A DNA stretch of 10,265 nucleotides from Cryomorphaceae bacterium (GTDB lineage: Bacteria > Bacteroidota > Bacteroidia > Flavobacteriales > Schleiferiaceae), in NCBI GenBank assembly GCA_002685435.1, contig NYXD01000135.1, positions 1 through 10,265 on the forward strand. Direction: 5' to 3'. The stretch's first letter is position 1; each line of letters begins with the position of its first letter. The translations under genes and the position numbers were made by a program. Below are positions 1-7,802 of this stretch, piece by piece. The notes beneath the pieces were generated by a model. That model had not been told where the DNA came from, did no database searches, and saw nothing but the letters and a program-made list of their open reading frames with translations.

Positions 1-853
1 CGATATTGGTGAAAAGCGGTTTTTCTTGAACAATCCCTTGTGAAGGTTGACTTACATTGATATAGGTAGCGTAGTCATCAGCTGCAGCCCATAACTCGAA
101 ATCTATACTCTTAAAAACGCGTACGGTATCAGTAGTCTTACCTATGTTATTTCTCAAGAATTGATAATAAGTGGCATAACTGAGTTCTGTGACATAATTA
201 CCAGATCCTGTAAGATTCGATCCAGTCCTTGTTGGCAACGCATAGGTCACCGTCTTCACTGCACTATCCTTGGGATTACGAACAGGCGCTTCCTTGTATT
301 TAAAATGAATGTAACCTTGGTACAAGCGGGCATTTCTAGCCGCATCCCATCCAAACTTCGCATCTTGAATCCCAAAAGTCAGTTTTTGAAAACCTTTAGG
401 TCTTGTAATCTCTACAGGACCTACCACAGGTGAGACCGCTTCAAAATTATTATTACCTGGGATGAAGCCGCGTAGTCGATATTCAAAATTGTGATCAATA
501 GGCGCATCGGTCCAATACAATCTATAATTATCAGTTGTGAAAGTTCCTGATGCCAGGATATTGGTGTCTTTTCTATAAAACTCGTAGGTGTTCAATACAT
601 TTCCCTGATCATTGAGCTGCGCCAAATACAAAGAGGCTGTATCAAAATAAAGGCTATCGCTGTGCGTTGCACCTGCGAGCAACCCATCCGTTCCTAAATA
701 CGTTCGATGTAATCGCACCCATTGCGTATCCTGATCTTTATCAAGAAGGCCATAGACGACATTCTCAACGTCATAATCGGCATTGATTTCTAGGGAATTG
801 TCGCACGAAAACAGTACGATAAAGGCAAAAAAGAATAGAAATAGGTTTTTCAT
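1..853 (-). CDS. Predicted surface/periplasmic lipoprotein, C-terminally cut by the window edge
   Basis: This frame is open on the minus strand from an ATG at 853 to the left edge (284 codons), so the 3' end lies outside the window. The protein starts MKNLFLFFFAFIVLFSC: a short basic start, a phenylalanine-rich hydrophobic core and a lipobox (LFSC) with the lipidated Cys at residue 17, followed by an acidic residue. The mature part is rich in Tyr, Thr and Asn and looks like an extracellular beta-rich domain, including EINADYDVENVVYGLL just after the anchor. It resembles Bacteroidota lipoproteins annotated as hypothetical or DUF4249-like, often found near TonB-dependent receptors; that family link is from memory and is uncertain. 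No enzymatic motif is visible. The gene is divergent from panB, and any operon partners would lie left of the window. Confidence 0.8.
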   Translation of the reverse strand, partial: MKNLFLFFFAFIVLFSCDNSLEINADYDVENVVYGLLDKDQDTQWVRLHRTYLGTDGLLAGATHSDSLYFDTASLYLAQLNDQGNVLNTYEFYRKDTNILASGTFTTDNYRLYWTDAPIDHNFEYRLRGFIPGNNNFEAVSPVVGPVEITRPKGFQKLTFGIQDAKFGWDAARNARLYQGYIHFKYKEAPVRNPKDSAVKTVTYALPTRTGSNLTGSGNYVTELSYATYYQFLRNNIGKTTDTVRVFKSIDFELWAAADDYATYINVSQPSQGIVQEKPLFTNI

Positions 854-859
854 GGGCTT

Positions 860-867
860 CAAAAATA
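860..867 (-). promoter_or_regulatory. Possible minus-7 promoter box (TATTTTTG) of the lipoprotein gene
   Basis: On the minus strand this reads TATTTTTG, an exact match to the Bacteroidota consensus TAnnTTTG. It ends 6 nt before the lipoprotein ATG, so transcription would start almost at the start codon. No TTG minus-33 element lies at the expected 17-23 nt spacing, which weakens the call. For panB on the other strand the best I see is a one-mismatch TTTCTTTG at 889-896, also without a minus-33 element. Confidence 0.35.
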
Positions 868-926
868 CAACCTATGGCTTAGGATGCTTTTCTTTGTGCT
901 GATTTAATTCACAAAAACCGTGCACT

Positions 927-1751
927 ATGTCATTGGCGAAAAAAGAATTTAAAAAGGTTACTACACACAGCCTCCAACAAATGAAGGATCAGGGAGAGAA
1001 AATCTCCATGCTAACTGCTTACGATTATACCATGGCAAAAATGGTCGATGCCGCAGGAGTAGATTGCATACTTGTAGGAGACAGTGCTTCGAATGTGATG
1101 GCCGGTCACGAAACGACACTTCCCATTACATTGGATCAAATGATTTATCATGCCAGTTCTGTTATTCGCGCTGTTGACCGAGCATTAGTGGTAGTTGACC
1201 TTCCTTTTGGCACGTATCAAGGTGATTCAAAACAAGCTCTTAATTCTGCCATTCGTGTCATGAAAGAGAGTGGCGGACACGCTGTGAAATTAGAAGGCGG
1301 TATAGAAATCATTGAAGGCATTAAAAGAATACTTACGGCAGGTATTCCTGTTATGGGCCATTTAGGCCTCACACCGCAGAGCATTTATAAATTTGGCACG
1401 TACAGCGTGCGCGCGAAAGAAGAAGAGGAAGCTCAGAAACTCATTGAAGACGCAAAAGCGTTGGAAGAAGCAGGCTGTTTTGGTATTGTCTTAGAAAAAG
1501 TTCCTGCAGAATTAGCAAAAGAAGTATCGGAAGCTCTTACTATTCCAGTCATTGGTATAGGAGCCGGTGGGGGTGTGGATGGCCAAGTTTTAGTTTTCCA
1601 CGATCTCGTTGGTATGACACACCAATTTCACCCAAGATTTTTACGTCGCTACCTTAATTTATACGAAGAAATTACAGGCGCTATTGGTCAGTATGTACAA
1701 GATGTTAAGGATGAAGACTTCCCTAACGAAGGTGAAAGCTATACCAGTTAA
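927..1751 (+). CDS. panB: 3-methyl-2-oxobutanoate hydroxymethyltransferase (ketopantoate hydroxymethyltransferase)
   Basis: PanB transfers a hydroxymethyl group from 5,10-methylenetetrahydrofolate to 2-oxoisovalerate, giving ketopantoate, the first committed step of pantothenate and CoA synthesis in the cytoplasm. The 274-residue length is normal for this TIM-barrel family. Visible signature residues are the metal-binding Asp52 in VGDSASNV and Asp91 in [10 protein letters not shown], Lys121 and Glu123 in AVKLEGG, and the likely catalytic Glu190 in FGIVLEKVP. The glycine-rich [21 protein letters not shown] stretch near residues 209-229 is also typical. The ATG at 927 gives a normal N-terminus (TTHSLQQMK, then [19 protein letters not shown]). 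The stop is 2 nt before the next start, so panB and the pseudouridine synthase are probably cotranscribed. No panC or panD gene is in the window. Confidence 0.97.
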   Translation: MSLAKKEFKKVTTHSLQQMKDQGEKISMLTAYDYTMAKMVDAAGVDCILVGDSASNVMAGHETTLPITLDQMIYHASSVIRAVDRALVVVDLPFGTYQGDSKQALNSAIRVMKESGGHAVKLEGGIEIIEGIKRILTAGIPVMGHLGLTPQSIYKFGTYSVRAKEEEEAQKLIEDAKALEEAGCFGIVLEKVPAELAKEVSEALTIPVIGIGAGGGVDGQVLVFHDLVGMTHQFHPRFLRRYLNLYEEITGAIGQYVQDVKDEDFPNEGESYTS

Positions 1752-1753
1752 AT

Positions 1754-2428
1754 ATGGGCAGTCGGCTACCCGATATCATTTATGAAGACAATCATCTTAT
1801 CGCTGTAAACAAGCGTGCCGGTGATTTAGTCCAGGGCGACAAAACCGGAGACGTTCCTTTACCCGAACTACTAAAATCCTACATTAAAGATAAGTTTAAC
1901 AAGCCCGGCGCCGTATTTCTTGGTGTCATTCATCGGTTAGATCGGCCGACAACTGGAGTTGTATTATTTGCGCGCACATCAAAAGGACTTGAGCGAATGA
2001 ATGCAGCGTTTAAGAACCGTGAAACGCAAAAGAACTACTGGGCTCTGGTGGAGGGGCAGTTAAATGAAGAGGGCAAATTGATCCATTACCTCTTGAAAAA
2101 CCCGAAGAATAATAAAAGCACGGCCTTCCTTCGTCCAGAAAAGGACGCAAAAGAGGCTAAACTTTCCTACTCTATTTTAAAAAAGGGGGACCGCTACACG
2201 CTTATAGAAGTGCACCTCGAGACTGGAAGGCATCACCAAATTCGCGCCCAGTTTGCAGCCATTGGCCATCCGCTTAAAGGCGATGTAAAGTATGGAGCTC
2301 GAAGAGCCGAAAGAGATAAGAGTATATGCCTGCATGCGAAGAGTCTTCGATTCCTGCACCCAACCACAAAAGAATCTGTGGTTATAGAAGCACCAGTACC
2401 TTCAAGCTTCGCGCCTTTCTTGCCCTAA
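1754..2428 (+). CDS. RluA-family RNA pseudouridine synthase without an S4 domain
   Basis: This enzyme isomerises specific uridines to pseudouridine in rRNA or tRNA. The catalytic motif HRLDRPTTG lies at residues 60-68, with the nucleophilic Asp at 63 (family form HRLDxxTSG). The other family blocks are present: ETGRHHQIR at 156-164, GHPLKGDVKYG at 171-181, and a C-terminal LHAKSLRFLHP. At 224 residues it is a catalytic domain only; the N-terminal S4 RNA-binding domain of RluC and RluD is absent, as in RluA- and TruC-like members. The target uridine cannot be read from sequence. It starts 2 nt after the panB stop, and the PDIIYEDNHLIAVNK opening fits the family start. It ends 40 bp from the convergent priA stop. 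Confidence 0.94.
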   Translation: MGSRLPDIIYEDNHLIAVNKRAGDLVQGDKTGDVPLPELLKSYIKDKFNKPGAVFLGVIHRLDRPTTGVVLFARTSKGLERMNAAFKNRETQKNYWALVEGQLNEEGKLIHYLLKNPKNNKSTAFLRPEKDAKEAKLSYSILKKGDRYTLIEVHLETGRHHQIRAQFAAIGHPLKGDVKYGARRAERDKSICLHAKSLRFLHPTTKESVVIEAPVPSSFAPFLP

Positions 2429-2468
2429 GTGATTTTTCAGACTGAAACCTTCGTATTTAGTTTTGATC

Positions 2469-4898
2469 TTACGAATTGGGATCTACGTCAAAAACAACCT
2501 TTACCCGATTAAAATCTGGCGTTAACAACACCTCTTGATGCGATTTTTTTATGCGCTCACGCACTTTGGTACCAATACTCCCTTTGTCAACCTTCACAAT
2601 GATTTGCATTTGATACAAATTTTTCAAGCGTGCAATGGGCGCAAACTCCGGCCCTAAGAACCTGTCGCCTATTTTACTGTGGAGTGAACGCGCAAATTCA
2701 CCCGCCGCTCGTTGTAACAGTTTTTGATCTCTATGCTTGAGCGTTATAGTGATCAGTCGTACAAATGGAGGATACTGATATTCTTGCCGCACAGAAAGTT
2801 CTTTGGCTTGCATCCCTGTAAAATCGTGGTTCAATGCTAGTTGTATAATCGAGTGACGAGGCTTCATGGCTTGGATAACTACTTTACCTTTCGAAGTACG
2901 TCGTCCTGTGCGTCCCGCGACTTGTTCAATCAATTGGAATGCGCGCTCATTGGCTCTAAAATCAGGATAGCTTAATAGATTGTCCGCACTCATGATACCG
3001 ACCAGTCCTACTCTATCGAAATCGAGTCCTTTGGTCACCATCTGTGTCCCGACTAAAATATCCACTTCACCGTTTTCAACAGACCGAATAAGGTCACCAA
3101 AAGCATGCTTTCCACGAGTAGTGTCTAAATCCATTCGCTTTACAGCCGCATTTGGAAAAAGTGAAGCAGCTTCCTCGGCAATCTGCTCTGTCCCAAAGCC
3201 CTTATGCAAAACACTCTCACCACCACACGAACTGCATTTCATCACTGGTGGCACAGTATAACCACAATAATGACATTTGAGTTTTTGCGGCCCTTTGTGG
3301 TAGGTAAGTGAAATATCACAACGCGTACAGCCTTCGATATGCCCGCAGGTCTGGCATTGCTGAAATGTGCTAAAGCCCCTGCGGTTTTGAAAGAGTATAA
3401 TACTCTCTCCCTTGCTCAATGTATGGCGCATGGCATCGACCAATTCAATAGAAAAATTACCCTGAACTTCACGCCGTTGCTTCGCTCCAAGCATATCTAC
3501 CACTTCTAGTTCCGGCAATGGGGCCGTGTGGAATCGCTTATGCAATTGGGCCAATTCATACCTACCCTGACGCGCATTGAACATACTCTCCAAGCTCGGC
3601 GTGGCGGATCCTAATAGTATGGGGCAATCGCGCGAATTTGACATCCATACCGCTGTATCCCTCGCGTTATACCTCGGCGAAGGTTCGTACTGCTTAAAGC
3701 TACTTTCATGCTCTTCATCTACAATGATCAAACCTAAATCGGGCAAAGGCATGAAAACAGCAGATCGCGCACCCAACACAAGTAATGGAGCATCGTTCGT
3801 TAACGCTTCTCTCCATGCTGCTAAACGTTCGGCCGGAGAAAATTTGCTGTGACTTACTGCTACTGTGAAGTGAATACGAAGACGGCTTATTAGTTGCGTA
3901 GTTAAGGCGATCTCTGGTAATAGATACAAAACTCGCTTGTGTTTCGTCAGCGCCTGCTTGATCAGCGTAATGTAGAGCTCTGTTTTTCCGGAGGCCGTAA
4001 CACCGTGCAAAACAACCGGTTTCTTCGCATCAAATCCTTTTTGGATCGAAGACAAGGCTTCGAGTTGTTGTGCGGAAAGCGTAATCTCCGTCATGGGTGC
4101 TGAAGCTGCGGTAGTGCCATCAATCTCTTCAACTTCCTCAAGAATCCCCTTTTTAATCAAGGCAAGCAATGTGCCCGAGGAGATGGTTTTCTTTTTTTGA
4201 AATGCGCGCTTGTCCTGAAAATTGTTTTCCGAGCCACAATGCGCAACAAGGGTTAAAAGCGCTTCCGTTTGCACCTTAGATCTTTTTGTAGACTCGAAAG
4301 CGCCATCGAGATCTTCGAGTGCGGCGGGGGAAAGACGAATGGGTTTTTTTCTTTTTGCGCGTGCGACTTTTTTTAATTCTTCTTCAAGCAGTGCCCACCC
4401 TTCCTCAAGTGCCTTTTGAACCAAAGGCATGGGTTGCTTTACTTGACAATAGTCGCGAACCTCTTCAAGAGTAAGCTTGGGGTGGTTACGTAAAGCTTCA
4501 TACAATCTGAACAAAGCATCAGACATTGCTGATTCATCGGGTACAACTTCAGGATCTAAAACAACGATACTTTGTGACGACAGCTTTAAACCTGGGGGTA
4601 AGGCGGCATTCATTACATCGCCTACAGGTGCCATATAATACGAGGCCATCCAAGACCATTGCAGAAGTTGATGCTCTAGAACCACCGGGTATTCATCCAA
4701 TACACTGATCAGGTATTTCAACTCCGTCTCATCCGGTGCTTCAAGAACACGCGTCACAATCGCAGCGTATTCTTTTCGCGCACCAAATTGTACCAGGACA
4801 CGCACACCGGGACATACCGAGCCGACCATCTCTGCCGGTATAGCATAATGGAAAAGCTTGTCTAAGGGCAGTGGAAGTATGACCTCAGCGACTTGCAT
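2469..4898 (-). CDS. priA: Primosomal protein N', replication-restart 3'-5' DNA helicase PriA
   Basis: PriA recognises stalled or repaired replication forks and reloads the replicative helicase. The 809-residue protein has the expected order. An N-terminal 3'-end-binding region opens with VAEVILPLPLDKLFHYAIP, and a linker follows to about 270. Helicase lobe 1 has Walker A GVTASGKT (299-306), VDEEHESSFKQ with the DEEH box (394-397) and GSATPS (430-435). A zinc-binding insert has eight cysteines (515, 518, 524, 527, 542, 545, 555, 558). Lobe 2 has GTQMVTKGLDF (617-627) and QVAGRTGR (659-666), followed by the C-terminal domain. Every key motif is intact. It is the last gene of a minus-strand operon, starting 2 nt after the stop of the secreted-protein gene, and is probably translated in a coupled way. 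It ends convergently with the pseudouridine synthase gene. Confidence 0.98.
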   Translation of the reverse strand: MQVAEVILPLPLDKLFHYAIPAEMVGSVCPGVRVLVQFGARKEYAAIVTRVLEAPDETELKYLISVLDEYPVVLEHQLLQWSWMASYYMAPVGDVMNAALPPGLKLSSQSIVVLDPEVVPDESAMSDALFRLYEALRNHPKLTLEEVRDYCQVKQPMPLVQKALEEGWALLEEELKKVARAKRKKPIRLSPAALEDLDGAFESTKRSKVQTEALLTLVAHCGSENNFQDKRAFQKKKTISSGTLLALIKKGILEEVEEIDGTTAASAPMTEITLSAQQLEALSSIQKGFDAKKPVVLHGVTASGKTELYITLIKQALTKHKRVLYLLPEIALTTQLISRLRIHFTVAVSHSKFSPAERLAAWREALTNDAPLLVLGARSAVFMPLPDLGLIIVDEEHESSFKQYEPSPRYNARDTAVWMSNSRDCPILLGSATPSLESMFNARQGRYELAQLHKRFHTAPLPELEVVDMLGAKQRREVQGNFSIELVDAMRHTLSKGESIILFQNRRGFSTFQQCQTCGHIEGCTRCDISLTYHKGPQKLKCHYCGYTVPPVMKCSSCGGESVLHKGFGTEQIAEEAASLFPNAAVKRMDLDTTRGKHAFGDLIRSVENGEVDILVGTQMVTKGLDFDRVGLVGIMSADNLLSYPDFRANERAFQLIEQVAGRTGRRTSKGKVVIQAMKPRHSIIQLALNHDFTGMQAKELSVRQEYQYPPFVRLITITLKHRDQKLLQRAAGEFARSLHSKIGDRFLGPEFAPIARLKNLYQMQIIVKVDKGSIGTKVRERIKKSHQEVLLTPDFNRVKVVFDVDPNS

Positions 4899-4900
4899 AG

Positions 4901-5800
4901 TTAGCGTTTCGGTGCTTTAGGTAAGTTGCGTTTGACAAACCGAGCTTCTCGTTTGTTCAACAATCGCATTTCGTTGTCAAAGAAACTCAAGGTCTTTTTT
5001 GCAGATGCCTCAGTACTTGTTGCAATGCTGTTAAATTCGACGAGGTCGTAACGCATTTTAGTGAGATCAGCTAAAATATCTGCAGAAGCCAATTCTAATA
5101 ATTCGATATAATACTTCTGGTAAGCCTCATGCAGTTCCGTTTGTCCATTAAAAAATCGCTCCTCACCATAGCCACGGAGTTCTTTACTCAAGGCCTTAAC
5201 AAGGCCTTTTTGTGCTTTATATAATTCATCTATATCCGTAGAACCGACCTCAGACTGCAAATAACCAACCAGGCTATCTACCTCATTCGCTCCTCGCTTC
5301 ATTTCCTTAGTATAAATAAACAGCTCCATCTGCGTCTGGAATCGCTCCAATTCATCCGAAGTGCGCGTATTGACATCATATTTTACCGCATAGGCATCCA
5401 TGGCCGTCAATACTGCGTTTAAATAATTTCCTGCCTCGTCAACGTACTTATGTCCATAATTAGAGCGCGGATCTTCTTGAAACCAATACTTGAGATTCTC
5501 CTGTGTGATTTCTATGAGCCCGCCAATATTTTCGTCAACAACGGCAATTAGTTCTGCCTCGGGAGCCTCATCTAATCGATCCAAAGAACGCTGACTCTTG
5601 CGCCAAGTTTTACTTTGCTCCTCGAAGAACGGCTGAATTTTTCTATACTTCTCATAGGTCATCGTACCATCAATAATGTCGGAAGTGATGGCCATAATTT
5701 TATCGATTTCCCTGGAAACTCGACGGAGATTACTGCTGTAACTCTGCGACTGTGCAGGAAACTGAAGGAGTAAAACAAGAAGTACAATGATGCGTTTCAT
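4901..5800 (-). CDS. Secreted alpha-helical protein of unknown function
   Basis: I do not recognise this 299-residue protein. It starts with a clear Sec signal peptide, MKRIIVLLVLLLQFPAQSQS, with likely cleavage near residues 18-20. There is no lipobox, and the protein has no cysteine at all, so it should be soluble in the periplasm or exported. The mature part is rich in Glu, Lys, Leu, Asp and Tyr in heptad-like patterns, which suggests a bundle of long helices. Examples are residues 24-40, 50-75, 84-105, 150-182 and 190-212. The C-terminus is very basic (KREARFVKRNLPKAPKR). There is no later hydrophobic segment and no catalytic motif. It lies between the RNA methyltransferase gene (9-nt gap) and priA (2-nt gap), so it is probably cotranscribed with both, although the location of its product differs from theirs. 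Confidence 0.85.
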   Translation of the reverse strand: MKRIIVLLVLLLQFPAQSQSYSSNLRRVSREIDKIMAITSDIIDGTMTYEKYRKIQPFFEEQSKTWRKSQRSLDRLDEAPEAELIAVVDENIGGLIEITQENLKYWFQEDPRSNYGHKYVDEAGNYLNAVLTAMDAYAVKYDVNTRTSDELERFQTQMELFIYTKEMKRGANEVDSLVGYLQSEVGSTDIDELYKAQKGLVKALSKELRGYGEERFFNGQTELHEAYQKYYIELLELASADILADLTKMRYDLVEFNSIATSTEASAKKTLSFFDNEMRLLNKREARFVKRNLPKAPKR

Positions 5801-5809
5801 AAGCTGCGT

Positions 5810-6973
5810 TTATCGATTCAATTTATGGAGTTTTTTAGTCCCTTCATACATATCAAAACGTAGCAATTTACATTCCAGTTCACCATTAAAGAGGTTCCAT
5901 TTTCTAGATGGCCGAAGACCAATACTTTTTATTGCTTCCATATCTGAGGTTATCCAATAAACTTCCCAGCCAGCGTATTTTTCCTTTAACGTATCGCCCA
6001 TTTCACGATACATACGGTGTGTATCGGCCTGAATACGAACATTATAAGGCGGATTCACAAACATGATTCCTTTCTCTGCCGGAGGATCTGCTTCAAAAAA
6101 GTCAGCGCGCTTCAAGCGTACAGCATCTTCAAACATGCTGCGTTCAATATTCGAAGCTGAAGCATCTAAACTGTCTACGTCAATATCTCGACCGAAAAAT
6201 TTCCCATCGTACTCTTTTGCTCGACTTAATAGACCTTCTCTGATCTTAACAAATAACTCTTCTTCAAATCCTTTCCAATTAAAGAAGGCAAACGACTCAC
6301 GGTAGATATTCGCGGGCATGTTATGTGCAATTAGAGCCGATTCTACTAAGAACGTTCCCGAACCGCACATAGGATCTAGAACGGGCATCCCCCCATTCCA
6401 ATTGCTATGAAGGATTATCCCAGCAGCTAAAACTTCATTCAACGGAGCCTTAGCAGCTTCGAGGCGGTAACCACGGCGATGCAAGCTCTCTCCTGAGGTA
6501 TCAAGATAAATACGAACCGTATCGCGAGAAATATGAATGTGTACAGGTACTTCAGGCTCATATTTATCGACAGAAGGACGTACACCTAGCTTATCACGAA
6601 ACCGATCGACGATGGCGTCTTTCGCTTTAAGACCAGCAAAACTACTGTGATTGAGTTCTTCGTTTGTACCTACCACGTGGACGGCAAAGGTTTTCCCTTC
6701 ATCAAACAGCTCTTCCCAAGGAATTTCATAAACCGCGTCATAGTAGTCGTCAACGGTCTCCATTTGAATCTCATTCAATGGCAACGGAACGCGCAATCCC
6801 GTGCGCAGCGCAATATTAATCTTGTAAACGAAGCCTAAGTCTCCGACCACCGCTACTGCACGGTTAATTTTTTGAATTTCTCGTCCGCCAAGCGAGAGTA
6901 GCTCTTTGCTTAGAATTTCTTCTAGCCCATAGAGCGTTTTTACGATGAGGCGGTAATCTTTGTTTTCGAGCAC
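5810..6973 (-). CDS. THUMP-domain class I SAM-dependent RNA methyltransferase (RlmL-type, probable 23S rRNA guanine-N2 methyltransferase)
   Basis: The N-terminal part (about 5-160) has the ferredoxin-like/THUMP opening IVKTLYGLEEILSKELLSLGG and ends with the family signature SLHRRGYR at 163-170. The C-terminal Rossmann methyltransferase has the SAM-binding loop VLDPMCGSGTF (198-208), GRDIDVDSLDAS (261-272) and the catalytic NPPY tetrad (307-310) used by N-methylating RNA and DNA enzymes. E. coli RlmL, which makes m2G2445, is fused to RlmK; this 387-residue protein matches only the RlmL half. I chose the GTG at 6973. An ATG at 7105 would add 44 low-similarity residues and overlap the divergent transporter gene by 89 nt, and no in-frame ATG lies between the two. 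A TAnnTTTG box 20 nt upstream supports the GTG. It is the first gene of the operon leading to priA. Confidence 0.92.
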   Translation of the reverse strand: MLENKDYRLIVKTLYGLEEILSKELLSLGGREIQKINRAVAVVGDLGFVYKINIALRTGLRVPLPLNEIQMETVDDYYDAVYEIPWEELFDEGKTFAVHVVGTNEELNHSSFAGLKAKDAIVDRFRDKLGVRPSVDKYEPEVPVHIHISRDTVRIYLDTSGESLHRRGYRLEAAKAPLNEVLAAGIILHSNWNGGMPVLDPMCGSGTFLVESALIAHNMPANIYRESFAFFNWKGFEEELFVKIREGLLSRAKEYDGKFFGRDIDVDSLDASASNIERSMFEDAVRLKRADFFEADPPAEKGIMFVNPPYNVRIQADTHRMYREMGDTLKEKYAGWEVYWITSDMEAIKSIGLRPSRKWNLFNGELECKLLRFDMYEGTKKLHKLNR

Positions 6974-6992
6974 CTTTCTGCTATTTAGACTA

Positions 6993-7000
6993 CAAATGTA
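6993..7000 (-). promoter_or_regulatory. Minus-7 promoter box (TACATTTG) for the RNA methyltransferase-priA operon
   Basis: The minus-strand sequence TACATTTG matches the Bacteroidota TAnnTTTG box exactly. Transcription would start near 6988, giving a leader of about 15 nt before the GTG at 6973. No TTG minus-33 element is seen at the usual spacing, so promoter strength is uncertain. The box is only 3 bp from the plus-strand box of the transporter gene. Confidence 0.55.
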
Positions 7001-7003
7001 CGC

Positions 7004-7011
7004 TAACTTTG
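7004..7011 (+). promoter_or_regulatory. Minus-7 promoter box (TAACTTTG) for the TSUP-methyltransferase-ZIP operon
   Basis: TAACTTTG matches TAnnTTTG exactly. It ends 5 nt before the ATG at 7017, so the mRNA would be leaderless or nearly so. The upstream minus-33 position (around 6980) has only a weak TTCTG and lies inside the leader of the divergent gene. Confidence 0.5.
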
Positions 7012-7016
7012 GCCCT

Positions 7017-7787
7017 ATGATAGAGTGGTATGAATTTATTGCCTTGGTGCTCGGTGGCTTTGCCGCTGGATTAATCAATGTTGTTGCAGGCAACGGTTCC
7101 GCCATAACCCTTCCCCTTCTAATGTCCCTGGGTCTAGATGCAAATGCAGCGAATGCTACAAATCGTATCGGCGCTTTGTTTCAGACCACGAGTGCTATAA
7201 GCTCGTTATCTCGCACTGCACGGACGAAATACATGATAAAACAAAGTTACTTTATCATTCCGCCTGTACTCATCGGGGCGATCATCGGAGCGAATTTAGC
7301 TGTAGATCTGCCTGAAGACGTTATGCGAATTACCATCGGGTCCATCATGATTGTATTACTCATTACGACATTAACGAAACCGAAGAAATGGCTTATTCCC
7401 ACGGATGGTTCTAAAAACAAAAGAACCCCTTTGATCTGGCTGGCCTATTTTGGACTTGGTCTTTATGGTGGGTTTATTCAAATGGGGTTCGGTATTTTCT
7501 TTTTATCCATCTCCGTCTTGTTGTCAAAATATGCACTTCGTGATGGCAACATTATGAAATTATTTATCGCTTTTCTTATGACCATTCCCGCCTTCTTCAT
7601 ATATGCATTGAGCGGAGGAATGGACTGGGCCTATGGACTAACCCTGGCATTAGGAACCTCGCTAGGGGCTAGATTTGGCGCCAAAAAGGTAGTGCAGCAT
7701 AAAAAAGCCAATGCTATTACACGCAAGGTTCTTATCGCTGTGATTATTGTGGCTATTGTGAAAATGTTTCAACCGTATATTGGTTAA
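7017..7787 (+). CDS. TSUP (TauE/SafE-type) family membrane transporter
   Basis: This 256-residue integral membrane protein has about seven or eight hydrophobic helices (for example near 5-25, 78-97, 103-120, 138-170, 179-198, 203-220 and 237-250). It shows the two-fold repeat of the TSUP/TauE family (Pfam PF01925). The first half has GGFAAGLINVVAGNGSAITLP (residues 13-33) and the second half the matching GLYGGFIQMGFGIFFL (148-163). Family members move sulfur-containing or organic anions such as sulfite, sulfoacetate or sulfolactate; the substrate here cannot be inferred. I start it at the ATG at 7017 (MIEWYEFIAL), because the usual short lead into helix 1 begins there. Two upstream in-frame ATGs (6960 and 6996) lie in or beyond the promoter region and would overlap the divergent gene or its leader. 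It heads a three-gene plus-strand operon. Confidence 0.9.
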   Translation: MIEWYEFIALVLGGFAAGLINVVAGNGSAITLPLLMSLGLDANAANATNRIGALFQTTSAISSLSRTARTKYMIKQSYFIIPPVLIGAIIGANLAVDLPEDVMRITIGSIMIVLLITTLTKPKKWLIPTDGSKNKRTPLIWLAYFGLGLYGGFIQMGFGIFFLSISVLLSKYALRDGNIMKLFIAFLMTIPAFFIYALSGGMDWAYGLTLALGTSLGARFGAKKVVQHKKANAITRKVLIAVIIVAIVKMFQPYIG

Positions 7788-7802
7788 TTGATCTAAACAA
7801 CT

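Noticed and set aside
161..433. Plus-strand open frame of 90 codons
   Set aside because: It is a shadow of the minus-strand lipoprotein gene and has a random-looking composition with no recognisable motif.
2429..2475. Convergent terminator between the pseudouridine synthase gene and priA
   Set aside because: TTTCAG-A-CTGAAA at 2435-2447 folds only into a 4-bp stem, and TTCGTA/TACGAA (2450-2455, 2470-2475) is 6 bp with a 14-nt loop. Neither has GC-rich pairing plus a T run.
3999..4022. PriA Walker A reads GVTASGKT rather than GVTGSGKT
   Set aside because: The altered position tolerates small residues in the family, and the essential GKT is intact.
6960..7016. Upstream extension of the TSUP transporter to ATG 6960 or 6996
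   Set aside because: These starts lie in the opposite gene or its leader and would put the TAACTTTG box within the gene. The family opening fits the ATG at 7017.
6974..7105. Upstream extension of the RNA methyltransferase to an ATG at 7105
   Set aside because: The extra 44 residues do not look like the family N-terminus, they would overlap the divergent transporter gene, and they would place the minus-strand promoter box inside the coding region.
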